Below are positions 44,658 through 56,630 of a DNA stretch of 64,000 nucleotides, in pieces. The stretch spans positions 14,074,001-14,138,000 of the forward strand of contig CM059622.1 in the NCBI GenBank assembly GCA_030435675.1. Direction: 5' to 3'. The notes under the pieces are model-generated. The model made no database searches. It saw only the letters and a program-made list of their open reading frames with translations, and had not been told where the DNA came from. Numbering within the stretch: position 1 is the stretch's first letter; every line of letters begins with the position of its first letter. This DNA comes from Steinernema hermaphroditum. Its lineage: Eukaryota; Nematoda; Chromadorea; Rhabditida; Steinernematidae. A program made the position numbers and the translations under genes.

Positions 44658-45608
44658 GGGGAGACAAGCTTACCTATTTATAACAGGACCACGATTGTTG
44701 GTTGCCAAAACGAGAGTTTTATGAACTTTGAAATGATGCAATAAAGGATTACAACTTAAAATGTCGAGCGCTTGCCATGAAGTCGCAAATACAAAAGTAC
44801 ACCTGAACACATATAATGACTAAAAGGTAACCACTTCATCGGCACTTACAATCCGTAATGATGTATTCGGGAGCTAACCAGATCGGACTTCTTGCCTCTT
44901 CTCTCCCATGACACTGTTATTCACTTGTTACTAACAAATGCACGATAGTCACAGGTATTACAACATCTCGAAATTCCATGTTGAGTTTTTTTTCAAGTTT
45001 ATACTCTTGAATCAACGGACGATCTCCGCCGGCACATATGAAAGACTCAACATGTTGAACCATATAAAAAGGACCATGAAAGAGTATACCCCGGACTGAA
45101 GGTCTACACCGGGACACCTTAAGGGCACAGAAAGAAGAACTCGGATGAGACCCTTCCGGGATGGATACTAACAAGATAATAAGTACAGTTGGAAATGATC
45201 CAATAGACGGAGGTGATTTTCTTACAACAGCAACTATGATTCACCCTTTGTTATCCCAACAATTATGCCACCATGTTCCGCACGTGTGGGCTGACTAGTG
45301 ATAGAATCTCGTCGTGCTGTGACGCGGAATTTCCCGCTGTTGACGAATACGCAATGATAATGGCAATCTCAAACTCAAAAGCACAACTCACAGAATATAC
45401 ACGGCATCTATCGTAATCAAAAGGAATGGACCATTGCGAAACAACACTCTAAATCGGATTCCCGTCAATAAGCCACCAAATAAGAGGATGCTGCGGAGAT
45501 AGTCTATTGTACGTGCGATCGCTGTCATAATCCTCTTGTTGACCATTATCCTAGTATTGCATCGGACAACCATTCGATGGGATTCTGATTCGATGGGATT
45601 CTGATTCG
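44658..45608. other. Spacer between M7 and M8
   Basis: M7 polyadenylation signal at about 44,740, then no recognised gene. A 15-base unit (TTCGATGGGATTCTGA) is repeated directly just before the M8 start at about 45,580-45,608. Confidence 0.4.
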
Positions 45609-47220
45609 ATGGTCAGTATGCTCAGATACATTATTTTGGTTACATCTTTGACATGTGCTTCATTTATATTAGCGAACACTTTGTTGTTTCACTTTACTGT
45701 TATATGCATGAAAGACGATTACGACCAGCCGTCGACCAATGGAACAGGTAATAGTAGTTGCTGCCCAAGGGCTTATGTTTATGTTCTATCATTATGTTTT
45801 GTATTCAGATAACTATAGTTTCTCATCCAATGAAGAAAGCTGGATATTTGTATTTGTACCCATTGGTCGCCTTCTGGGTGTACTTCCCATAACGAAATTA
45901 ATAGAGCTTTATGGACTGAAATTAACTTTCACCGTGTTTGCGACCATCTCTGGCCTGGCTACCTTAGTGACTCCATTTGGATCGAGAAACCTCACATTTA
46001 TGCTCTTCGTTAGGTTCTGCCAGGTAAAGCATTGCAAGAAACAGCTTCATTAGACCTTCTCCTAGGGATTTCCTGTTTCGGTAGTGTTTGCAGCGCTAGG
46101 GTCCATTCCCCAAAGATGGGGAGGATGCGAACAAAGAGGCCGTTTCGTGGCAATTCTGAGCAGTAGCTATCAGGTAATTCAAATTCTTTTAGGCGTTTTA
46201 TAGTAGATGGTTCAGATTGCACCCATTTTTGCGATGGTCTTAGCAGCTGCTTTCTGCAGTTCAGCCTATGGATGGGAGGGAGTTTACTACTTATTTGGAA
46301 TAACTACTATCCTAAGCGGTCTGGTCTTCTTCGTTCTTTACTCAGATACTCCCTTAGACACCCGGTCGCTAGCTCTGATTTATGGACAGCTTATCTAATC
46401 TGAAATTTAGACTTTTCAAGATTAAACAACTCCCTGGAATCGCCGTCAAACCGCCGAACAAAACGGGTTCTGTACCTTACAAGGCAATTTTTACTTCCCT
46501 CTCTGTGTGGGCACTCTGGCTGACGGCCTTCGGCGATGCACTTGGTCATCAAATGTTCCTTATGTACGGTCCGACATACATGAACAAAGTAATTGTCCCT
46601 TCATAACATCGTCATATGTTTGTAGGTACTCAAGTTCAACATTGCCCAAACAGGACTGCTCGCCGCACTACCCTTTCTTTTGTGCATTGCAGTGAAAGTT
46701 CTCGCAGGAATGTTCTTGGACAAGGCGGGGTTCCCCGATATACAGAAAAAGACAAGATTGTTGAGTTCTGGGTCACAGGCAGCCATGACTCTTTGCTTTG
46801 CCCTTCTTATTGCTCTACCCGCGACAGCATCCTTCCTATCACAAATTGTGTTCACCTGCATTATTCTCTTCAGCGGCCTCCACAATGTCGGCCTCTTCAG
46901 CGGATGTCAAATTGTCGCAAAGCAGTTCTCCCATGTTTTGACTCTTGTAATCTCAATGGAAATTGGAACAGTGGCCTTGATTCTGCCAGGAATAGTCTCA
47001 TCGCTTGCACCACATAATGAAGAAAGCGAAGTAAGTGGATAGAGATAGATTGAAATCAGTATAATTTCAGTGGGAATCGGTCTTTTACATAGTCATCGGT
47101 GTACTTTTTGTCAGTAATATCTTGTTCTGGCTATTCTCTGATTTGAAACCGGGACCATGGACAGGAGTTGAAGAGAACATTTCAAGAAATTCCGCTCGAG
47201 CGTCAACCTCAAAATTTTAA
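45609..47220 (+). CDS. SLC17-like MFS transporter M8
   Basis: Seven exons: 45609-45747, 45809-46023, 46066-46173, 46216-46364, 46411-46588, 46626-47030 and 47071-47220, about 447 residues. Intron 6 has been lost exactly (SGCQIVAKQFSHVL reads through). It belongs to the right-hand subgroup: LFHFTVICM in helix 1, MYGPTYMNK in helix 7 and VAKQFSHV in exon 7. It departs from the family in RWGGCEQRGRF where others have WGG.K.KGLF, so the loop keeps a Gly pair and basic residues but not the usual lysines. Donor 4 is weak (GTCGCT). The exact start could be ATG 45,609 or the second ATG ten bases on in frame (M-V-S-M). AATAAA occurs at about 47,327. Confidence 0.84.
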
Positions 47221-47942
47221 CAGCTTTATGTAAGATTCGACCCGGTTTGTCCTTTTCGCTACACAGGTGTTTGGAGATTATGGTATCACATGATGGTATC
47301 CGCATAATATAAATTAGTGAGAAGGAATAAAAGTTAAAGTTAGAGTTTGTCCGTTTCAATTTCCTACCATTGTTTCCGTAACAAAACTTTCAATAGAGTC
47401 AAATTATAGCTTAAAGTTAAAGTAGAAATGAGCTCGTGGAGCCAGTATGTGGCTGTGAGTCAGTGTCACCACATGTTGCATTTTTACCATTGTTACACAA
47501 TTGGAAACATTGACAGAGCATGGCGATCCAACGTATCTGTGGGTCAAAGTGTGTAACTTCTTGCACACGGCCTTGCTAGCTTTGCCATATAAGATTTGCT
47601 CTCGTTCAGGTTAGGTTTATATCAAGTGATTGAGATTGTGCGCTAAGTCCACTCAACCACGAAGCCATTTGTCATTCCATCTTCCGTATGCGACCTTCCT
47701 CAGTATACAAGTTTCCTATCAGCGCAACATCGCAGGCGTGCTGTCCCTCCCATCTCGACTATCGCACTGGTTTGGAAGTACCTGTAATCTCTGTACGCGT
47801 TCCATCCACCGCAGATTCGTCAACTAATTTCTAATTTAAATTCAGGTACAAATCAGTTTTCCTAGAATAAGTAGATTTAGGGCCTGTTCTACAATTTCTC
47901 ATGTGAACAAGTTTATTGGATTTTAACATTTTCTACGTATTT
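47221..47942. other. Spacer between convergent M8 and M9
   Basis: 3' flanks of both genes; no coding feature recognised. Confidence 0.4.
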
Positions 47943-50702
47943 TTAGCAATGAATTTGACTGACTGTAGTCATTTTGCTGTCTTGTCCGCGAATTGCCGCG
48001 GGACCCGTCCATTTAGCCGGTTTGATTTTGGTTACCATCATAAACGTCAGATTCGATACGGCCAGCACTCCGACGATTCCGTAGAATATATGTGCCCACT
48101 AAAGCACATACGTTTGCTTCGAAAGTGTTTCTATTTATTACCTCGGAGCTGCTGTGATTTGGTGCTAGCAAAGCAACGACTCCAGGCAGAAGAAACGCCA
48201 CAACAGCGTTCTCGACTGCCATAGCAGAAGTTAAGATGTGATTGAACTGTTTGGCTACCTGAAAATACGGGCTAGAGGCACTACGGATAAACGCTACTGA
48301 CCCTCTGGCTTGCACTGAAGCAACCTACACAATGTAGCCCGCTAAAGACGATCGTCAAAGTGAACACGGTTTGGGCCAAAGTTGCAGTTTCAGATGAAAG
48401 GAACGTAAGCACCATGAAGCAGATGGCCATGGCCGCTTGGGCGAAGGAGGTGAAAATCAAGATTCGATAGTGATCGTTTATGCAGGTGGCCTTGTCAAGT
48501 AGGACACCTCCGATGAACTTTGTTCCGATGGAGATTAGAAATGGAAAAGCGGCGAGGAGGCCTGTGTCGGCGATTTCGTAGTGAAGTGCCTGAAAGCAGG
48601 GAGAATTCAAAAGCCGTATTCCATAGTTAATGTTGTCGTCTACAATTGTAAGTTCTCCTGGCGCGATGTCCCTGATGCCACAAAACATACGATCACTAAT
48701 CTTGGATAATCTGCAAAAGATAATCTTGACAGCTCTTTCTCGTTTTTTTGACCAGTACTCTAAGGTTTTCGGCATTTCCTGAACAAATATCTCCTGGTAA
48801 CTTAAAAAAACGGTGAAAACGTAAAAAATCTGACAAGACTATCGTAGCTTTTGTGGCGTCAGGTTCAACGCGCCAGGAGACCTTACAATTGCAGAGGATA
48901 AAGTTAACTATTCGATGGGGAGGTTCTTGCGGCGGACCATTCATTTGCGGCGGACCTTTCATTTGTGCCCCCAGCGATCGGTCGGGTCGTCCGCTCGCTC
49001 TCTCTGAGGCTGTCTGAGCCGATTGAGTTGAGTGAGCGGTCGTTCTCGGCCGTCGTTGTTGGCGCAATGATCGCCCCGGCTCCCAGAAGGCCTGGAACAC
49101 CAGGGAGCCGTAGTTCCACCGTCTTACAAAGAAACCCGTCACTGCCGCCCGACTCCACTCGCGCCGCCAGAGAAGCCGAAGAACCGCCACAATTCCGTAG
49201 TCCGCGTCGCCAGCTGCCTTGATGGTTCCCGGTTCGCCTGTTGTGCTCCGACAACGCGTTTCGCCTGCATGCCTGTTCTTCACTCGTGCCGCCCACGGAA
49301 GCTGCCGAAGAAGCTCCTCAGCTCCGACGTCCGCGCCGCCACCTGAGCTGAAGATGGGTTTGCTGTGCTCCACCGTCTCCGGAATCAGCTCTTCGCCTCT
49401 CTGATGCCCGCGCACACTAATGGGATCGCCGTGCTCTACTCTGATGTGCCGAAGTCAGAAGAAGACCGGCGACTACGGAGTGATAATGTGTTTCTTGTGC
49501 ATATATACGACGTCTCGCAAGGCGTAAGCCTTTGATACGAGAAATAAACTCGTAACTCGTAAAAGTTAACTATAAAATACAACTTGAATCCCTTAAACAA
49601 AATCGATTTTGGGGAGTGGATGGATCACTCTAGTCTATTCTTCATGTAGTACCTAGATCAGTCATGTGAAAGATGATTTGAGTTCATTCAAACGAAAACT
49701 ATTCAAAGTGAAAACGTTTTAACTTTTCCACCAATACTACTCACCTTGTTGATGTAAGTGGGACCATACATCACGAACATTTGGTAGCCCACTCCGTCAC
49801 CGAGTGCGGTCATCCACACACCCCACACAGACGCACACGAGAAAATGGACCTGTAGGGTACTTCGAGCTTCTTATTTTCGATCGGCTGAGTGTCTCCAGT
49901 GGGAAACACCTGAGCCGACGTGGAGTTCTTCGGCAACGTGAACCTAAACACATAATACGAATCGTCACGGTATGTGTACCTCTTCTTGAATGGCGAAGTT
50001 GAGTATACAACGAAGAAGGCAATGAAGCACAGGATAGTGGCAGACCCGAACAGATAGTACACACCGGACCATCCAAGTGGAGATGTGCAGAATAGTCCGG
50101 AGAGGGCCATGGACAGCATGGGGGCTAGCTAATGGTCATCTTTGAAATGTCGCCTTAAAATCACAGTTCGAACCTCATAGCTCCAAGATAGTAGTGAAAC
50201 GAGAAAACCCTGTTCTGTGGGACTTCCCCAGGCGAGGGGGATCGCTCCGTGGGCAACGTAGACACTGGTCACTCCGAGGCCCTGAACATGGCGACTTACA
50301 GGTCACTTTTAGTGACCGTACCTGAACACACCGAACAAGTAGTTGGAATACGAAGCTCTCGGAGAATACGGGCATCAGTAGAGTGGCTATTCCAGAAAGC
50401 AGTCCGAATAATGTGAACGTGACCCGGAGACCAAAACGATTTATCATGGCCACGGTCGGAGGTGCTCCAGCTAGGCGTCCTACGGCGACTATGGAGAATA
50501 TCCAACTCTCTTGGAAAGGAGAAAACGGTGAACTACCTAAAAGGTCTTTTTTTCACTCGAAGTCATACTTTTGATTGCCATTGACTGATTGGATCTTCGC
50601 ATTCTCTGGATTCATGCAAATAACGGTGAAATGGAAGAGTCCTGTATTCGCTAGAATCAGTGCCATGCACAGCATTGAAATTATAAAAACGGGATAGTGC
50701 AT
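47943..50702 (-). CDS. SLC17-like MFS transporter M9, with a GC donor
   Basis: Eight exons on the minus strand: 50702-50579, 50536-50322, 50281-50174, 50128-49980, 49943-49745, 48589-48302, 48258-48142 and 48098-47943, about 451 residues. Signature segments are LFHFTVICM, AWGSPTEQGFL, LGWSGVYYLFG, SVWGVWMTALGDG, MYGPTYINK and VAKQFNHI. At intron 1, where paralogues have AATG then GTATGT-type donors, M9 has AATG then GCAATC. The frame requires a cut at this point, so this is a probable GC-AG intron. Intron 5 is 1,155 bp and contains a 650-bp mobile insertion. TTGTTTCAG ends seven bases before the ATG, a good trans-splice site. It pairs with M10 and M11 by SYE at the exon 3 end. Confidence 0.85.
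48912..49561 (-). mobile_element. 650-bp insertion with 12-bp target duplication
   Basis: AAAGTTAACTAT occurs at 48,900-48,911 and again at 49,562-49,573, exactly flanking this block, as expected for a target-site duplication. The block lies in M9 intron 5 and is the fullest copy of the family also seen at 10,475-10,865 (+), 40,320-40,440 (+) and about 525-555. It is G+C-rich compared with its surroundings. On the minus strand an open frame of 239 codons overlaps the block, but the copies do not keep it. The 12-bp duplication suits an element copied through target-primed reverse transcription; class unknown. Confidence 0.6.
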
Positions 50703-51972
50703 GTTGGATCTGAAACAAGCAGCATGAACATGGTCTCAGCAAAAAAAATAATGCACTCAATAAACGGTTCCGAACACGTCACTCTTGTTTGCGAAGGACT
50801 CACATATAGTTGACAGATTATGCAAATAAACGAAAATTGATCTTCGAAATGTGGTGGGAACTAAAGGGGGAAATTTAAGTTCGAGAAGACGACGACCCTT
50901 CTTGATGTTTCCGCGACAACTATTGATCACGGAAAACACGTTTCGATGGTGGCTGACGAAAAATTTAGGGAATTTGCTTTCTCCAAAACGGCATTGGAGG
51001 CGTGCGATACGTTGGAGCTTTATGAAATGTGTACCTTGTCTTCTTCATGAGGAGATCTTGGCCAGTAGTGAAGAAATAAGCTTTTCATTTAGTTACTGAG
51101 TACTGATTGAAGAGAACACTTTTCAAGGGCGCTCGAAGTCGACCACGTGTTTCGGACGGCCGCACTCAATCATAGCGGTGTAACACCGTCCTATCTAGGT
51201 ACCTCTTTTCAACATTTATTCGGAAGGACATGGCAGTTATTACCTACTGTGGTGACCAATTTGGTCTAATTTCTTGCTGAAGACATACAACATAAGAGGC
51301 TATAAAAAATTAAACACTCAATCTAAGTGTTCCACATACAACACGATAGGCATTTGACTGTAGAAGACCTAATGGGGCAAAACAACAAACACTGTTGACT
51401 TTTGCAGGCGTCACTCTCAAAAACAAGACTGGAACGAGGAAAAGTTAGCAGCCAATCTGTGTGGCCTCTCAAAAACAGCACAAATGTGGCCACTCAGACG
51501 TTGGTGAAGACACAAAAACAGCTACACGAGAAGCAGAGTAGAATATTTGTGAAAACAAAGCACGATATTGACATGTATGAGGACGAAAGACAAGATTAGT
51601 ACCCGGACCGGCGTTGTACTGACATCCACCGATTCCCGTTTGAACATTGACCAATGAAACGCGTTTCTGAGCCACACTAACAGTTCAGAAAAAGCATCAC
51701 TCTCATTGTACTGGGGGGTACAAATCGCTGCGCTACGGTTTAATTCAAAACCTTTTACCTGTCTTGCCTGGTCTATAGATCTCCGCATGCAAAAAAGCCT
51801 TTAGGTCTTATACCGGTCGGTCACTGGTACCTTGCCACCCGCAGGTCTACCAGAACCTTAGCGTCCAAAACGCGAAATCGGAGTTGAAATCGTTTATTGG
51901 GTACTTTAATAAAAAACAACATTGTCGTTAAGTCAGCAACATATCGAGCATTATGAAACCATTCAATCGGTA
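50703..51972. other. Spacer between M9 and M10
   Basis: Upstream region of M9 and 3' flank of M10. No gene was recognised; small open frames on both strands lack support. Confidence 0.4.
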
Positions 51973-53662
51973 TCATTGAATTGAAGATCTTTGGTTAGCG
52001 ACTTCTTTGTTCGTCCAGTCTGCTGGTTTTACCGTTGTTACAAGTACAAAGACGACGTTTGTTACCAGGAGAGCACCAATCATGTAATAAAATATAACAG
52101 CCCACTGAAAATGTTCTTAAGCTTATGAAGCAACCTTTCTCTTCACCTCGTGCGCGGAGTTGTTTGGAGCAAGCAAGCCAACAACAACTGGAAAAACCAG
52201 CGATACAATCGAGCTGATGACGGCAATTATGGAAGTGGAAACGTGATTGTGTTGCTGACTAATCTAAACATCCACGTTTCAACAAATCAGATAAGAAGCA
52301 GTTCACCGTTTGACTAGCAGTAAAGAGACCAACACAATGTAATCCACTGAAAACGATAGTAACGATGAAGATTGCCTGGGCGAGGATTCGATCTTCTGAC
52401 GAGAGAAGAGTGAGCAAGAAGAAGCCAACGGTCATGGCCCCCTGCGCAGCCGAAGTCAACGTCACAATTCTGACGTGTTGTGGAAGGCATGCACATCTGT
52501 CCAGAAAAAAACCGCCAAGTGACTTGGCTCCAATAGTGAGAACGAACGGCAGCGCTGCGAGGATGCCCGTTTCGACGACTTCGAAACCAAGTACCTGAAA
52601 GTGCGGGACCATAAAGATATAGGGTCTATATGGTGGAAAGAGAGTTTTGAGTTCACGTGAGGAACCACTGGATTTAGTACTCGCTGGTACGGTTCGGTAG
52701 ACTACTAACCTTGTTGATATACGTAGGAGCGTACATAATGAACATCTGATAAGCAATGGAATCGCCTAGGGCATTGATCCACACACCCCAAACGGAGACT
52801 GATGAAAGTATAGACATATAAGGTACTGTAGACTCCATTTTGCGCGGCTCATCAGGTTGTGTGACTGAGTACACCGCTTCGGAAGACTTGTTTTGAGAAA
52901 ACCTTGAAATCCTTGAATTCAGATTATGGAGAAACCAACTCACCTGTTACTTCTGGGGTTATTCGAATAAATAATACCAAAAACCAAGAACGAAACAATC
53001 GAAAGTGTCCCAAATACGTAGTAGACACCAGGCCATCCAACCGAAGAAGTGCAGAAAAATCCAGATGCGCCATTAGCCATAATCGGACCAATCTAAGGCA
53101 GCGGAATAATAAGGCAAGAGTAGTGTATTCACCTCATAGCTGCACGACAAAAGAGAGACGAACATTCCCTGTTCCTTTGAAGTTCCCCACGTAAGAGGAA
53201 TCGTGCCTTCAGCAGCAAATACTGTCGTTGAACCGATTCCCTAAGAGGCATAGATTAGCCTAAAAAAGACATTAAAACCTGCAGAATTCTCACGAACAAC
53301 ATCCAGTGGAAACTCCGAAAAATCAGAGGCATGAGTAAGGTAGATAGTCCGGACAGGATTCCAAACAGTGTGACTGTCATCTTCAAACCGTATTTGTTAA
53401 TCATGATCACTGTTGGAAGAGCTCCTATAATCCTTCCAATAGCTAGGAACGCAAATATCCAACTTTCTTCTGTTGGATTGTAGGTAGACGTTTCTAAATA
53501 TGGAACAGAAACATTCGCGAATCAATAAAACCTCAAACCGTTTGCCATAAGGCTGCCTCCCACTGGATCCGAACAAATAACAGTGAAGTGAAAAAGCATA
53601 AGATTTGCTAGTAGCAAAGAGATGCATAACGTTGAAATCAGAAGAATCAAGTAGCGCATCAT
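51973..53662 (-). CDS. SLC17-like MFS transporter M10
   Basis: Eight exons on the minus strand: 53662-53539, 53493-53279, 53240-53133, 53092-52944, 52902-52710, 52594-52307, 52263-52147 and 52104-51973, about 441 residues, the shortest full copy. All introns are short and all seven are kept. Signature segments are LFHFTVIC followed by S instead of M, TWGTSKEQGMF, VGWPGVYYVFG, SVWGVWINALGDS, MYAPTYINK and ISQQHNHV. It shares YAPTYINK with M11, and C-A-C in place of the usual KATC after the FLD of helix 8 (FFLDRCACL). Two in-frame ATGs open the gene (MMRYL); either may be used. It is the most compact gene in the array (1.7 kb). Confidence 0.86.
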
Positions 53663-55145
53663 TGTTCGATCAATCGACGATACTAGATGCAAGTTCAGTT
53701 CGAGCGCATTCGCCGATTTGCATTATTATTTCAACGGAGCAGCGAGGGCAGTTGTTGTTTGTTCATTTCGTCGGACGGTGGTCACTGATGTCATCAGGGT
53801 ACATTTTAACGAGAATCAGAAAATCTAAGTGATATCGGCCACAAAATGGGACGCTTACTCTTTCGATAAGCGGGTAAGACGTCCATGTCAGTCAGTTTCT
53901 CAAAAGGCAACTTCATTGTACTTTTGAGGCATCTATTGCAGTGTCCTGTGGCATGTTTGCAGCCGGCACCCTGCAGCACGGCGACCGGCCTCGATCAAAA
54001 GGGCTCTCTCCTGAAAGTGCAACCTCTAAAGGAGGCCGCTCCCTCCCCGGTAACACCACCGTGCCCCGCAATGGCCCTCATCCGCTCTCCAATTCATCTT
54101 GATATCGAGATTAATAACAAAGAGCCTTTAGTTATTCTCTATGAAGAAAACGACATCACATTAAAGGCAACGCGCACCAAGACCCCAAAGTGCACAGGTC
54201 ACACATAAACAACTGGGTTTGCCACTACCTCCTGGCAAGCAACGTCCGACGCGCTCATCGATTAGCATATCTCGTCGGTTACTTTTGTCGCTCAGAGAAC
54301 TTAGTATTGACAGTCAAAGATTCGTATTTCATAAGTCATAAACTGTCGTATTTTCGAAAACAGCAAGGGCGCACGCGGGGCAACCGGCCGCGATCAAAAG
54401 GGGCCTCTCCTGAAAGGGCAACCCCAAAAGGAGGCCCTTCCCTCCCAAGTGCACGAAGTCACACCACCTGCCAGTCGTCATTCATGCATCGCCCGGAATG
54501 GTCGCGCCCTCATACGCTCCTCAATCCACATAACCGATTACCCCCTTTATTTATCCATTCCATCTTAAATCATAAAATCAGTTACGTGCTATCTGTGCAT
54601 GAAAGTTTTAATTACCCTAGTTTGAGATTCCCAACATCATCATGCTTGCCGCGTGGCAGCGTGCCGATGTTCGAGCCGTAACCAGATCGTTTAACTCTTG
54701 CTACATTTAAAACGTGCGTGATTCATTATTTCCGGTCAAAATCGCATTTTAAGCTTTATTTCAGTGCTTGCACCCATACTTCGATACAATGTCGACTATC
54801 AGAGCGTCACATATCCAATTCAGTAAGTTTATTTTATTTTATCATAGAAAATTGGATTGTGCTGGCGTTAAGGATTGCATTGACTGGTGCCGCAGTTGTG
54901 CGTTTTTTTTCATTCTATTAATGATCACCTACATCTGTGCAAGAGTTTTAATGCAGCTTTTTACGCGAATAGTAGCGGGCAAAGTGAAATTCGCACTCAT
55001 TACTCTTTATGTGTCGGCTCCAAGCATTCGAACTTCGAATCCACCCTGAGGACTGACATTTTTATCTTCACTCATTTTCATTTGACGCCAGTCGCAAAGT
55101 TTTTCTTCTGTCTACTTATGTCCAAAGAAAAACTATGTTAATAAA
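53663..55145. other. Non-coding stretch with a direct repeat
   Basis: A 115-bp sequence at about 53,965-54,080 recurs at about 54,362-54,480: G.GACCGGCC.CGATCAAAAG, CTCTCCTGAAAG.GCAACC, AAAGGAGGCC and CTCAT.CGCTC. No gene was recognised. Confidence 0.5.
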
Positions 55146-55903
55146 ATGGCTGTCTTAAACCGACGACAAAAATGTTTGTTCTCAGAGTGGATTCGAACTC
55201 ACCTCGAGTCGTTTCTTCCGGTTCCGACTTCCGGATTACTACCGCACAACCTTGCTGAGGACGATGGCGACACCAACACTATAAAAGGGAAGAGCGACGC
55301 CGCCGCAAGCACTCCTCCCAAACAGACCGATGAAGAAGGGTTGGTTGGTGGACCACCCACCAAGAACTCCAACAGTAACCACGAGTCCGACTCCGAAGAG
55401 AGAGAAGCTCTGATGATCGGAAAGAGAAAGGAAGGAGTCAACGACGGAGAGTGACGATCCTTCCGACGACGAAAGCAAAGAGCGAGCGACCGAAGACTGT
55501 TGCCGCCAAAAGGGGACACCCGACTGGAGAGGAAGGAAAGCGCCGGCGCGAAAGTGAGGAAAGGCGAACGAGACGATCGTCTTGTCGTCGTTCCCTCAGC
55601 AAGTCCCCCATCGCGCCGACGCACCGTCAGAGGGGCAATCGTAAGCTGCGAGCTCACGAGCACAGACGCTCTGGCAACGAATCTCCGCAGAGTAGTCACC
55701 GAGCATCCCATTGAGCTCCCCACTCTGGAGATTGTCGACCGATCAACCGATCAGCGCCCCACCGTGGAAGACACTTCCATCGAGGTTTCCGTGCATTTCG
55801 GCACGAAGAACGTCACATCCCCCAATTCACGTCGAGTTCGTATCGTCCAGCCTTCCGACGTCGTTCAAGACGACATCAGGACTACTGAAGAGCTCGACTA
55901 AGG
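55146..55903 (+). other. Coding-like segment with an in-frame stop, origin unknown
   Basis: One reading frame stays open from 55,146 to 55,903 except for a single TGA at 55,452. The product would be charged and Ser/Glu-rich (SDSEEREALMIGKRKEG), then basic (RRRKQRASDRR), then more ordered (LPTLEIVDRSTDQRP, SIEVSVHFGTK). No family was recognised. It could be a decayed retroelement gag-like gene or a broken worm gene. Confidence 0.3.
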
Positions 55904-56548
55904 TGCTCAACCGGGCTGTAACAATATTTGTGGATAAAATTGTTGTAAAGAAACATCCGCGTGGCAGGCAGAGTTCCACAGAGTACCGAGTAACAGTAAT
56001 AGGGTACCATATTAGGAAAATCTATGAATCTATTGGGTTAGTCCTGATCGAACTTCCCAAAGAATCGATCCCTTCTTTCTCTCTTTGTACCGCTCTCTTT
56101 CTCTAAAGCTCCGCCCCCGGCTGTGCGTCTTAAAAGCGGCCGTCGGCGCTCCTGTATCAGTTCACATTTCTGGTTCTCGTGAATAAAGCGTTGTAAAGAA
56201 GCCCTTTGTTCCGACTCCACTACCTTGCGACCTGAGTTCGTTGCAAAAGCTTGGCCAGTCTCTGTACTGAGCCAACACATGGTGCATCGGCCGGGAACCG
56301 TTTCACCGTTTCGGTTTTCACCTCAAAACGGTGAAACTCACCACGTAACCTCAGCATAACCATCACGCTAAGCAACGCGGCCGTGCCACCCTTACCGGTC
56401 CTGCACACTAAGTTCCTAACTAAACAAGGAACTAACCACTCGGCGACAGCAATATGGGACTTCAAGGAAGGACCCCACCTAAAATGCGAATCGAAGATCC
56501 AAGCAAAGAACTTCGATTGCATCTAAATATCTAAATAAGCATATATAT

Positions 56549-56579
56549 ATATTTTGAAATTTTTCATATTTCAAAATAT
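56549..56579. repeat. 12-bp hairpin between copies of ATCTAAATAAGC
   Basis: ATATTTTGAAAT (56,549-56,560) and ATTTCAAAATAT (56,568-56,579) are exact reverse complements. CTAAATAAGC occurs on both sides (about 56,531 and about 56,586), as if a small palindromic element had inserted. Confidence 0.45.
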
Positions 56580-56630
56580 TTTCATCTAAATAAGCGGCAA
56601 GTTCAAGACAAATGCGGCTTATCGTGCGGT

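Noticed and set aside
48696..49415. 239-codon antisense open frame in M9 intron 5
   Set aside because: It lies within and beside a G+C-rich repeat, and the other copies of that repeat do not keep the frame.
55917..56245. Possible solo long terminal repeat beginning TGTAACA and ending GTTGCA with an AATAAA inside
   Set aside because: No matching flanking target duplication, no second copy and no primer-binding site could be shown.
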